Made by a program: the position numbers and the translations under genes. Below the pieces are notes generated by a model. The model had not been told where the DNA came from, did not search any database, and worked only from the letters and a program-made list of their open reading frames with translations. Positions 22,589-31,641 of a stretch of DNA of 64,000 nt are shown here, in pieces; positions within the stretch are counted from its first letter, which is position 1; the number at the start of each line of letters is the position of its first letter. Source of the stretch: Parietichytrium sp. I65-24A (lineage: Eukaryota; Sar; Bigyra; Thraustochytrida; Thraustochytriidae); the NCBI GenBank assembly GCA_012862575.1, contig BLSF01000011.1, positions 1 to 64,000 on the forward strand, read 5' to 3'.

Positions 22589-23640
22589 TGAGAGTGTTGT
22601 GGTCTTCCCTTTTGCGCGAATGTTTATGCGAGCCCAAACTCGGGCACGCTCATCACCGTCCTGCTGGAGCTGCTTTCCCGAGAGCTGACCTGCCCTGTTC
22701 CTTCTTCCCTTCTTTTCCTTCTACTCTTTGGCGTCTGCTACAAGGGCGGCTCGCTCGAGGACGCCCGGTCTCCCTACATGCAGACCGAGATCGGCACACT
22801 ATTGTAGTAAGCCTCAAGTGCAACTTTTGTGTTTCGCACCACCGTCTGGCGTGGCCTATACAAGCAAGAGCTTTTCGGAACTAGTTTTGTTGCTCGTAGT
22901 TTTGCATAGTTACTTTCACACTCGCAATCAATGCAAGAAGTTACCGTTTCCTCGACCATCGGTCATCTAACTGCAATTAGACTCAACCACGCCTGTCTTA
23001 CCCGCTCATCTACCTCAAAAGCTAAACATATCCGTTGGCATCACGGTTGTGACAGAGACGTAGTACTTTGCATGCAAGTAACATCATCGCATGGGAGCAG
23101 CGCTCAATGGAATCGGTAGTCTAGAGGCTAGCGTGGATGTGGCACATGTCGAACGTTGGCCTCGTTGAAAATTGCGAGTTTGATAATGTTTGAGGAAGCT
23201 TTGCTTCACTTTGCTTCGCTTTGCATGTAGCAAAGTGAACGTTTTCTCAAAACAAGGAAACCTTTGATGTTCTCCTGGGTGCTGCGATGAACTTTCCATT
23301 GGACCTTGGAAGTTTATGCCGTAAGCTTAGTTGCGAGAGTGATTGCATTTTGCGAGGCTAGAGGCTCAGTCGCAAGTAGCCCACAAGCATACTTCCGAAC
23401 CATCGCTTCAGATACGCGGCCCGACCTAACGTTCGAATCGCGCGGGAAAGGGAAAAGGCGACGGGGAAAGGAGTGGCCTTTGCCGCGCGGGACTGAGGCC
23501 AGAGGCCAGAGGCCAGAATACTTGGTTATTGGCCGTACCAGGGTCGCATTGTGTGACGCTGTACCGCTGCGTCTGTCGGTTTCTCCGCGCTGCTCGACTG
23601 TTGCGGACCGACTGGAGAGCGCTCGGGCTGCCCGTTAGGG
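22589..23640. other. Divergent promoter region
   Basis: This is the shared 5' flank of the DNAJB and dynein p28 genes. Small local repeats occur, such as CTTTGCTTC.CTTTGC near 23206-23225 and AGGCCAGAGGCCAGA near 23500. No gene or RNA is recognised. Confidence 0.5.
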
Positions 23641-24507
23641 ATGGAGCAGAGAACAATGGGTGTCTCAGAGCAGGAGCAGCTGGGGAGGGCAGGAAAGCAG
23701 CCGGTGATGATCAAGTTTGAGGATCCGATACCACTTGCGGGGGTAAACCTGGAGCAGCACAAGGCAGGACTGATCCTGAAGGCGTTCCACAGTCAAAACG
23801 ATGCGAAAAGCAGCCCACGTTCCGTGCGCGGCACAGGGACGAAGTCGCCTCGGCAGGTGAGGAGCCAGGCGACCTCTAGCACACTGTCTGGTGGCAAGTA
23901 CGTGGACCAAAAGAGCGTGTTGCACGCGCTGATTCCTCCCCGGACAAAGGTTACCTTCTCTAAAACTCCAGACGATAAAATTGTGGAGGAGAGGTGGGTG
24001 CAGTTTGCTTCGCTTGATCCCGCGACTCGGGAAGACGCTGTCCAGCTCGCACAAACGCTGGAGGATGAGCTCAATGATCGACAGGCTAGAAAATCTGGGG
24101 TGTGCCCGGTGAAAGAGACGCTGATCTCGGAAGCGTTTGATGAGCTTCTCCGCGAAGTGGCGGTCGACTGCCCGGAGCGCGGCTTGCTTCTCATGCGCGT
24201 GAGAGACGAGCTCCGGATGAGTCTGTCGGCGTATCGCACCATTTATGAGCGAAGTATAGCGTTTGGGATCAATAAAGCTGGCCAAAGCATGACCTCCGTT
24301 GCCAGCTTGGAGGACGACATAGCTAGATTAGAAAAGGAGGTTCACGATCTGGAGATTCAAAAGCTGGAGTGCGCAAATGCCGTTTGCAAGGCCGAGGAGA
24401 GAATAAAAAAGCAGGATGCCGTCACCAAAGTAGCGATGGTGCAAGAAGTCAAGGAGCTAAAGGACCAAATTTCGAGTTTCGAGGCATTTCTCGGACAAGA
24501 TCATTAA
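23641..24507 (+). CDS. DNALI1: Axonemal dynein light chain p28 (inner arm, DNALI1/IDA4)
   Basis: The frame encodes 288 residues. Residues about 75-225 carry the p28 signature: LIPPRTKVTFSKTPDDKIVE, then WVQFASLDPATREDAVQLAQ, then ARKSGVCPVKETLISEAFDE, then CPERGLLLMRVRDELRMSLS and IYERSIAFGI. A coiled coil follows (about 220-280). p28 is a light chain of the monomeric inner-arm dyneins that shape the ciliary beat. The length is close to that of the algal and animal proteins. Its presence shows the organism builds motile cilia at some stage. The ATG at 23641 gives a complete N-terminus; an ATG five codons on is an alternative. Confidence 0.92.
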   Translation: MEQRTMGVSEQEQLGRAGKQPVMIKFEDPIPLAGVNLEQHKAGLILKAFHSQNDAKSSPRSVRGTGTKSPRQVRSQATSSTLSGGKYVDQKSVLHALIPPRTKVTFSKTPDDKIVEERWVQFASLDPATREDAVQLAQTLEDELNDRQARKSGVCPVKETLISEAFDELLREVAVDCPERGLLLMRVRDELRMSLSAYRTIYERSIAFGINKAGQSMTSVASLEDDIARLEKEVHDLEIQKLECANAVCKAEERIKKQDAVTKVAMVQEVKELKDQISSFEAFLGQDH

Positions 24508-25195
24508 TATTCAGACTCAAAAAGTCTGTGTCACTCGCTATTCGCCCGCTCAGATGTAGTATATTTACTCTCGCGACACCGGCTTCGTAGACGTCGGTGG
24601 AGCTTGGGTTTGTGTGGACAATTTACTAAAAGACAATGCTCGAAAGTCAGGATTGTATCTCGCCGCCTTCAAAAGCGGTATCAAGCTCTTTTTAGTCTCG
24701 GTTGGGAACTCTTCCGTCCGTTGGGTGTCAGTTTCCAGCTGCCCGAACTTTGTGTAGCCTCGAAGCTCCTGCAGGTTCATCGTTGCGAGAAAAAAGTCTC
24801 TTCGAACCTTCTGTGCTCTCCGAGTAAATGTTTCCCCCCTGTTTCTCGACACGCGGTCTTTCCACTCGCTCTCAGCTTGCTCTCGTCAGCTCGCACGTTG
24901 CTCGACCCGAGAGATTTGGGATTTGAGATTCAAGATTCGAGCGCTTCTCTCTGTCTATCTCTCTTCCAAAACGTCCGCCACGGAAGGACGAGTGAATTTC
25001 TGCGCAGTGTAAAAAGTTGGTGTATACCGTTGGCACTCGGGTAGCGATCCCTGTACGAAATTCGTCGTCGACGGAAAAGTGCTAGTGCTTGTAGTGCCAG
25101 TGCTAGTGCCAGTAGTGTACCTTTAAAGGGAGATGGAAAGCAGACCAAAGTAAAGTAAAAAGAGACACATGGATTTGGATTGATTGAGATAGTTT
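24508..25195. other. Intergenic region between convergent genes
   Basis: Stop-to-stop distance is 688 bp, longer than most convergent gaps here. A short AGTGCTAGTGCTTGTAGTGCCAGTG-like degenerate repeat lies near 25077-25110. No gene is supported. Confidence 0.5.
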
Positions 25196-26287
25196 TTACA
25201 CTCGTCTTTTGATGACTTTGAGCGTGTTGCTCGCCGCAGTGCTGACGAGAGCGTTGTCGCCGGCCAAGTGCATGGAAACCAGTTGCAATTCCTTTTCGCT
25301 CTGGAACTGCTTTTGGCCGTTCGGGTGGGCGCAGTAGGCTGCGATGGCCTGCAGCGTGAAGAGGAGCAGGTCGACTGATTTTTCGGACTTCTCTTCAGTG
25401 TCGTCCACGTCGCGGAGAGATTCCAGCAGCTCAACAAACAATTCATTGGCATTCTCATTGAGGGCATCGACCTTGGCCTGGTGCGTCGGGTCTTGCAAAA
25501 GGTTGGTCAAAGTACCCATCGCTGACGCATGAAGCACTTGCCGGTTCTGGTTGCAGCGAATGAGACTCAATAGCTTGGTTACGGCGTCTTGGCGCAGCGC
25601 AATATTTCGGCCCTCGGGAAAGTAGGTCATCATGTGCAGTGAGGAAAGGGCCGCGCAAAGTCGCGGGAAACTCCGAATTGCAGAAGCCTGACTGTCAATT
25701 TCGTCCATCGCAAGCTCGACGCCGCCGAATCTGATGGCCTCCTCCGGCATGCGTTGCAGGAACGCAAACTTTCGGACATTTTTCTCCGTGACGTGCTTCA
25801 GAACGCGGTGATTGCCCCGAATCTGGCGGCTCCACCGTGTACTGCATAGAAGGGCCTCGATGATGTCGTACACGTCGTCTTTGGGTCTGGAGCAAAGCCT
25901 GTTCACGATGGCGTCCATGTAAGACTGGCCCAATGCATTCAAAACTTGCACTTGGTACTTGCACGTCCGAGTAAGTGTGGCAGTGGCCAAATCGCTCTCC
26001 GCTTGGGCCTCCTCGATAGAACAGCCTTTTTCGGAGCTCAGAGTGTCAAGGTCTGTCGTGGCGAGCTTGCACAACGTGGCCATGAGTCCCGAGGAGAGAA
26101 AATTGGACACGAAACGCCCTTCTCCGCTGAGGCTGGTCTGTATTTTCCGCAAGGTTCTCATTCGAACCTCATGGCTTCTGTCTTCCAGGTCTTTCTCCAA
26201 GTTCTCCACCACCTTGTAACAGCCATTCTTGTTCTCCCGAAGGCTGTTCCAGTCCTTCACGGCGGACTGTTCGATCCTCCTGTGCAT
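25196..26287 (-). CDS. Armadillo-repeat protein, possibly RSPH14-like
   Basis: The first ATG in the open frame (26287, MHRRIEQSAV) gives 363 residues. The frame stays open for about 60 further codons to a stop near 26465 without another ATG, and that part looks protein-like, so a spliced upstream first exon is possible. The C-terminal half is helical ARM/HEAT repeat: LHASAMGTLTNLLQDPTHQA, LFTLQAIAAYCAHPNGQKQF and VSTAASNTLKVIKRRV. The spacing resembles radial spoke protein RSPH14, which would suit its place beside the dynein p28 gene, but general ARM proteins look alike and I am not sure. The middle part (VNRLCSRPKDDVYDIIEALL) matches nothing I know. Confidence 0.7.
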   Translation of the reverse strand: MHRRIEQSAVKDWNSLRENKNGCYKVVENLEKDLEDRSHEVRMRTLRKIQTSLSGEGRFVSNFLSSGLMATLCKLATTDLDTLSSEKGCSIEEAQAESDLATATLTRTCKYQVQVLNALGQSYMDAIVNRLCSRPKDDVYDIIEALLCSTRWSRQIRGNHRVLKHVTEKNVRKFAFLQRMPEEAIRFGGVELAMDEIDSQASAIRSFPRLCAALSSLHMMTYFPEGRNIALRQDAVTKLLSLIRCNQNRQVLHASAMGTLTNLLQDPTHQAKVDALNENANELFVELLESLRDVDDTEEKSEKSVDLLLFTLQAIAAYCAHPNGQKQFQSEKELQLVSMHLAGDNALVSTAASNTLKVIKRRV

Positions 26288-26440
26288 CGTGTCACGCCAC
26301 TGTGTTGGTTTCCCTTTCCGTCTTCCGCTTTGCTCTTCCTCGCTTGACAGTGCACTGCACCAGGGCACGGACAATAGTTGTTTGAGCGGGGCGGTCTCGT
26401 CGCTGTCAAAGAGCAATGCGACAGCTTTAGTGGCCACCAA

Positions 26441-27192
26441 GCTCAGCCAGCAGCACGCGAGTGTTCAAAAGGCGTGAGAGCAGGTCTGCTTCCTTCCTCG
26501 AGTCGCAGCATACAGCAGCACGCGCGAGTCTTGCGGAGAGGGTGCTACTCTCTGTTCTAGTTTCTTGGGAAGGGAGAGAGATAGATTCTTTGATAGTTTG
26601 CCTACCGCGAAGGTCGTCTCTGCAATCGCCTCCCAGAGCAACTGCAGTACTGTCCGGGAACACTACGAGAGGGGTTGCCTCGACCTGCTGCCAGTGGCTG
26701 TCAGTCTCGATCTACTCGCAAGTTGCTTCGAACTGGAGGCTCCACTGACGTGATTTACTGTTAGTTCAAAGTCGAAGAGCAGTCACCTTTGACTTGTTTT
26801 GCCTGATATACCGCCGTGATCGTGGCCACTGGCGCTGAGGCACTCTGCCTCGCAGATTATTGATTGCGAATTAGCATGGTCGTCCACGTTTAAGCTTAAT
26901 TTTGAAGTTCGAGTAAAAGAATTATTATCTCGCAAGTTCGAGTTCGACTGACTGAACGGAACTATTTCATGTACGTGTACTACACTTGTAGTTTGGGGTA
27001 GGGTTATGCATGTTGTAACAAATACTAGTAGAATGTGTGATAGCGGACGCTAGCAAGTACCAAACGCGAACTGGAGCGCTGCTGTAGATGAGAGAATCAA
27101 TATATTTGTAACACAGGAACAATAATTTTTGATAGAACATGAATGAAAGAAAACGACTCAGAGTTTGACAAAATAAAAAAACACATTCTTGC
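26441..27192. other. Intergenic region
   Basis: This is the 5' flank of the ARM-repeat gene and the 3' flank of the MYB gene. It could hold an unrecognised first exon of the ARM gene. Otherwise nothing is seen. Confidence 0.4.
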
Positions 27193-29661
27193 TCATCCCC
27201 TCCTGCCCAAGATGCCAGTGGAGCCCGAGGAGCCGCCCAATCTCTGAATAGACTTGAAGCGAATTTTTACACTGTTCTCGGTTCGCCCCGGAAGGGACTT
27301 GGAAATCTCGGCCCACTTATTCCCCAAAAGCCTCTGCTGCTCGACGATGATCTCATCTTCTTCCGCAGTCCAGTCGCCCTTCTTGATGCTGGGGTCGAGG
27401 TGGTTGAAGTATCGCTCACGGCATTGCTTGGCGGTCCTCCCCGGAATACCTTTGGCCACATGACCCCAGTTTTTGGGGTTTTCTGCTACCAAAAGCAATA
27501 GCTTAGCGTCCTCCTCAGCAGTCCAGTGACCCTTCACGACTTCGGGGTCCAAAGCTTTCTTCCACCGCTGCAAGCACTGGACGTGGTTGCGCCCAGGCAC
27601 TTCTTGAGCAATGAGCTTCCATGCCTTCCCCTTGTGACGCATCACCGCATCTCGAAGAAGATCATCTTCATCTTTCGTCCAGCGGCGAGGAGTTGCGGAA
27701 GATTTGCCCGACTTGATGTACTCGCGTGTGCTCACGGCAATATCCGGTCGCCCATCTCTCGCACCGGTAGAGTCCGAGTCCGAGTCGTCCGAGTCAGTGT
27801 GCTCGAGCGGCTTTGGGTGTGCTTGTGCTTGCGCCTGAGAAAAGTTCTGCACCAGGCTGGACAGGAATTTGGTGCTTGCATCGACTGGGTGTCCGTTCGC
27901 AGTTTTGGAGTGGCTTGCCGCAGCAGCGGTGAAAAGTTCTTGTAGGCCTTGCCTTGTTGTGTCCTGAGGACCACTGCCACTGCCACTGTTCGCCGCGGCG
28001 GCAGCAGCACTCTGTAGTATTTGAGATTGTAAGGAAGACAGACTCATGATTGCATCTGAGCTCTCCTCCCTCTTCATTGGGGCCGGTTTTGGCTCCGATT
28101 TCCAGCCCAAGTTTTGTACAAGAGGGTTTGAATTGTTTGCGGCAAGGAACTGGGCCAAAGCTGCGGAAGGGTCTGGCTTCTCGTTGGTCACATTTCGAGT
28201 CCTGTTGGAGTCTCTGAACGAGGTGAATTGGTTCATGCTCTCAGGTCTAGAGCGCTTGGAGCCCATGTCGCCCATGAACTTGTTGAAGTGGATTGACGAA
28301 GGCTCGGCCGAAGAGTTGCCCCCAATAGAGTTAAAGTTTGGTACGCTCGGCTTGGCCGGTGGAGCAGAGGATTTGACCTGAAAGTGGTCAGTTTTCGGTG
28401 ATCCCATGGGAGATTGGGCAGAGTTTAAAAGCAGCGAGGAAAGAAAATTCTCCATGTTGTCTACCTGCCCAGCGCGGGTAGCAGCCGCATGTTGTTGTTG
28501 TTGCTGCTGCTGCTGCTGGAGAGGGTTTGAGCGCTCCGGCTGCTGCTTTTGAGCGAGCAGTTGTTGTATCGAGGACAGGGTTTTCATTGTGGATGCGCCG
28601 AGCAGAGAGGGTAGGTTCGAGGAAGAGTTGTTTGCTGAATCATTGAGCACACCGCCAAAGGATCCCTGACGAGCTTGCTCCAAAAGCAACTGTACATTCG
28701 CCAAGGTATTTGCGTGCGTCTGGCTGCCAGCAGAGATGTTAGAAGGATTATTGGTAGCGCCGTCGCCGTGACTCTTTCTGGACCCAGAGCTATGCTGGCG
28801 CATGGGAGGTCTTTGTGGCGCGGGCGGCGGAACCTGCTGTCGCTGAATCGAGTTTAGTGGCTTCTGGATGTGAGTGTGGGAGCCCATAGCTGGTGAGGAA
28901 GGACTCGTCATAAAACCTTCGGTTCCCGGGGAAGATGGCCCGCTCTTCGTTTGCGCGAACTGCTGCTGTACACCTGAAAGTACTGCAAGAAAATTGCTCG
29001 AGTTTACCATTGGCGAGTCAGTTTCCATGTTTTTGCTGCTGTCAAAGTCCTGTGCGAAAAGAGAGTTTGGCTGAAAGGTTGGCGACATCATGCCTTGAGG
29101 CAGCGCAGGTCTAGGTCCGCCTTGCGTCGCTCCAAGTCTCTGTAACTTCTTTTCGAGTTTCTTCTTCTCCAGCTCGGAGTTCTTCGCCGCTCGTGTTTCT
29201 TCGCCCACTCGCTCCTTGCTCTCGATGACGCGCAGCCCCATACGCTCGCGCTCCACGCGCTCCAGATAACTCACTATCTCTGCAATGTTGCCAGCGCTAG
29301 CCCGTTCCACCAAGTATCTTGCACCAGGAAAGTCCTCCATGATGAGCGCCTTGAGAAGGTTTTTGTGACGAGACTGCATGAACCCGCCCACGCTCGCAAG
29401 GGCAGAAGACTTGCGAAGCAGACGCGACACATTCTGATTCTGCTCCGAGTCGTCAGTGTCGTTCGGCTTGCGCAAGTTTGTGTCGCTCTGCAGTCTTTGG
29501 AAGGACTTGGTCAGCTGCTCCACCTGCAGGTCTGTTAGTGTCGGCGAGGAAGACTGCGCCCCGCCGGAGCCGAACCGCGGCGCAAAGCTGTTAAACATGG
29601 ACATGTCAGCCATTTGTTTCGATGAATCGTTGAATCCAAAGTTCTCCTCTTGCATCACCAT
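27193..29661 (-). CDS. Three-repeat MYB transcription factor, MYB domain at the C-terminus
   Basis: The first ATG is at 29661 (MVMQEENFGF), giving 822 residues; 23 upstream codons are open from a GTG only. The long N-terminal region is low-complexity and rich in Ser, Asn and Gln, with a polyglutamine run (CAG/CAA codons, 28491-28520). A helical segment with ESKERVGEETRAAKNSELEK lies at about residues 145-175. The last 165 residues hold three MYB repeats: R1 WTKDEDDLLRDAVMRHKGKA, R2 WTAEEDAKLLLLVAENPKNW, R3 WTAEEDEIIVEQQRLLGNKW. Each has regularly spaced tryptophans, and all keep the recognition-helix pattern PGR followed by QC or NS. R1R2R3 factors bind AACNG sites and control cell-cycle genes in plants and animals. 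There the repeats sit near the N-terminus; here they end the protein. Confidence 0.88.
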   Translation of the reverse strand: MVMQEENFGFNDSSKQMADMSMFNSFAPRFGSGGAQSSSPTLTDLQVEQLTKSFQRLQSDTNLRKPNDTDDSEQNQNVSRLLRKSSALASVGGFMQSRHKNLLKALIMEDFPGARYLVERASAGNIAEIVSYLERVERERMGLRVIESKERVGEETRAAKNSELEKKKLEKKLQRLGATQGGPRPALPQGMMSPTFQPNSLFAQDFDSSKNMETDSPMVNSSNFLAVLSGVQQQFAQTKSGPSSPGTEGFMTSPSSPAMGSHTHIQKPLNSIQRQQVPPPAPQRPPMRQHSSGSRKSHGDGATNNPSNISAGSQTHANTLANVQLLLEQARQGSFGGVLNDSANNSSSNLPSLLGASTMKTLSSIQQLLAQKQQPERSNPLQQQQQQQQQHAAATRAGQVDNMENFLSSLLLNSAQSPMGSPKTDHFQVKSSAPPAKPSVPNFNSIGGNSSAEPSSIHFNKFMGDMGSKRSRPESMNQFTSFRDSNRTRNVTNEKPDPSAALAQFLAANNSNPLVQNLGWKSEPKPAPMKREESSDAIMSLSSLQSQILQSAAAAAANSGSGSGPQDTTRQGLQELFTAAAASHSKTANGHPVDASTKFLSSLVQNFSQAQAQAHPKPLEHTDSDDSDSDSTGARDGRPDIAVSTREYIKSGKSSATPRRWTKDEDDLLRDAVMRHKGKAWKLIAQEVPGRNHVQCLQRWKKALDPEVVKGHWTAEEDAKLLLLVAENPKNWGHVAKGIPGRTAKQCRERYFNHLDPSIKKGDWTAEEDEIIVEQQRLLGNKWAEISKSLPGRTENSVKIRFKSIQRLGGSSGSTGILGRRG

Positions 29662-29808
29662 GTGGCTCGCGTGCTCGGGCGTCGCTTTCCCCAAGCAAGA
29701 GGCAGACACAGACACAGACACCAGCAGCACCCAGATCCGCGATCAACCCCGCGTCCTCTCCAAACTCTGTCGACTCCACAATCCAATCCGCCCACGTCGA
29801 GCGCCCAA

Positions 29809-29859
29809 GATATCAATATCGATATCGATATCGATATCGATATTGATATTGATATCGAT
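29809..29859. repeat. (ATATCG)n self-complementary tandem repeat
   Basis: About eight hexamer units, GATATC/GATATT variants, with overall dyad symmetry. They lie about 150-200 bp upstream of the MYB start, probably in its 5' UTR or promoter. Confidence 0.9.
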
Positions 29860-29975
29860 CTCCCAGCCCCGAGCGAGCCGCGCGGTCTGCAACGGCCTTG
29901 CGTTGGCTCGCGACGTGCTTTGCGACGGACGAAGGTCACCTCGCTCGCGTGCTTTCGGTCAGACGAACGCCGCGG

Positions 29976-30168
29976 ATGAGTGAGTGAGTGAGTGAGTGAG
30001 TGATTGATTGATTGAGTGAGTGAGAGAGAGAGAGAGAGAGAGGCGGATGTGTTGTTGCGTTGTGTAAGATGTATGATGTATGATGTATGATGATGTATGG
30101 AAGATGGATGATGGAAGATGGATGATGTATGGTGCTGATGGAGAGATGGAGAGAGAGAGAGAGAGAGA
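29976..30168. repeat. Compound microsatellite (GAGT, GATT, GA, GATGTAT)
   Basis: Adjacent blocks: (GAGT)n and (GATT)n 29976-30018, (GA)n 30022-30042, ATGTATGATG/ATGGAAGATG units about 30068-30135, and (GA)n about 30148-30168. Further CT tracts lie at 30258-30313. Predicted ORFs here are translations of these repeats and are not genes. Confidence 0.9.
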
Positions 30169-31067
30169 TTGAGACTGAGACACATTGAGACACAGAGAGA
30201 GACTGACTGTGCATGCAGAATGAAAAGAATGAAAAACGAAGAATGAAAAATGACTTCCAACTCTCTCTCTTTCTCTTTCTCTTTCCCTCTCCCTCCTCTC
30301 TCTCTCTCTCTCTGTGCACGTATAGTAAGGGTAGATCATTCTTTGCGGTAGGACTCCAGGTCTTCCTCGGGGGTCCTACGCAGCGTTTATTTGTTGCGGG
30401 TAGAGATGAGTCAATTTGGGAGAAGAGGAGAGAAAAAAGGTGTCTTGGGCTGGATGAACGGGAAGGCCTAGCTAGCTACGCCCAACGTAGGAAATGGATA
30501 GAGATTACGCTGGATGAACGGTAACGGCCTTGCCTTCTCCCGTAGCTGTGGAGCCCTTCCTCTTCCCGCCGAGTGCTATGCAGAATCGGTATGTATCGAG
30601 TAGCGATCGGTGGGAAGGTGGCGGTGGAGGAGGAAGAGGAAGAGGAGGCGGCTGTGAGGGGGGAAAATGGGATGTGAGGAGGCGGTGGATAGAGTAATCG
30701 TTAATGATAGGGATACACAGAGTGTGTGCGACCATTCTCCTTACGTGTGTGCGCCGTAGTAAAGTAGTAATAGTAAATAAAAAGCGAGGAAACATCAAGA
30801 CGGAGAGAGGAGCGGGGAAAAAATTTTTGTCCACGAACAACAACGACGACAACGGCGACCAACAAGAGAAAGGAGAAATGAGAAAAGAGAAATGAGAAAA
30901 AGAGGAAGGATGGTCTGTGAGAGACTTTATCGGAGAGAGGGAGGAGAGAAAGAGACGGAGAGAGTGAGTGGAGGAGGAACTGGACTTGGTCTCACTTCGT
31001 TCCTTTCCCCACTTTCGTAGTAGAGAAACTACAAAATCTTTCCAAAAGTATAGTACCGATGCCGTGC

Positions 31068-31135
31068 TCTCTCTCTCTCTCTCTCCCTCTCTCTCTCTCT
31101 GTCTTTCTCTCTTTCAATCTGTCACTCTCTCTCTC
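31068..31135. repeat. (CT)n-rich tract
   Basis: Interrupted CT dinucleotides over about 70 bp, in gene-free DNA. Confidence 0.9.
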
Positions 31136-31615
31136 TTTCACTCGCACTCACACGCACACAGTCAGAGCGAAAGAGCGGCCGCACAAAAGCAGCGGAAAAA
31201 GATAGCGAAAGATATGAATGCGGGAGAAGGGAGGAGGGAAAGGGGAAGGGGTTTGTGGGAGGGAAATTGGAGAGACAGCGAGAGAGAGGAGTTTTTTCCG
31301 ATGCGTGGCCACCTCACGCTGCCTTTCCTCTTTCCGCCATCTCTCTCAGGAACGGCAGCAGCGCTTAGTGCCTGCAGCTAACTGCGCCGTAACGTTCTTT
31401 GGTGAGTTGATCCAGCCGAGTCTGAATCAAACCTTCTTTCGGGCGAATACAAAGGACTTGGATGACAAGCAGCGATAAATGTCTATTTTTCCTCGTTCTA
31501 CCGGCACAGCTGCGTTTGCGAGAATTGTGAGAATTGCGAGAATTGCGAGAACTGCGGACCCTGGTTCTAGACCCATATACCAGCCAGTTTTTGGAACATT
31601 GAAATTTGACAGGAA

Positions 31616-31641
31616 CTCTGAATTCTGAATTCTGAATTCTG
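31616..31641. repeat. TCTGAAT tandem cluster
   Basis: Three TGAATTC units in tandem. This is one of several dispersed clusters of the same motif in the window's intergenic DNA. Confidence 0.8.

Noticed and set aside
29655-30339. Several long Ser/Leu/His-rich frames upstream of the MYB gene
   Set aside because: They are translations of GAGT, GATT, GA and GATGTAT microsatellites.
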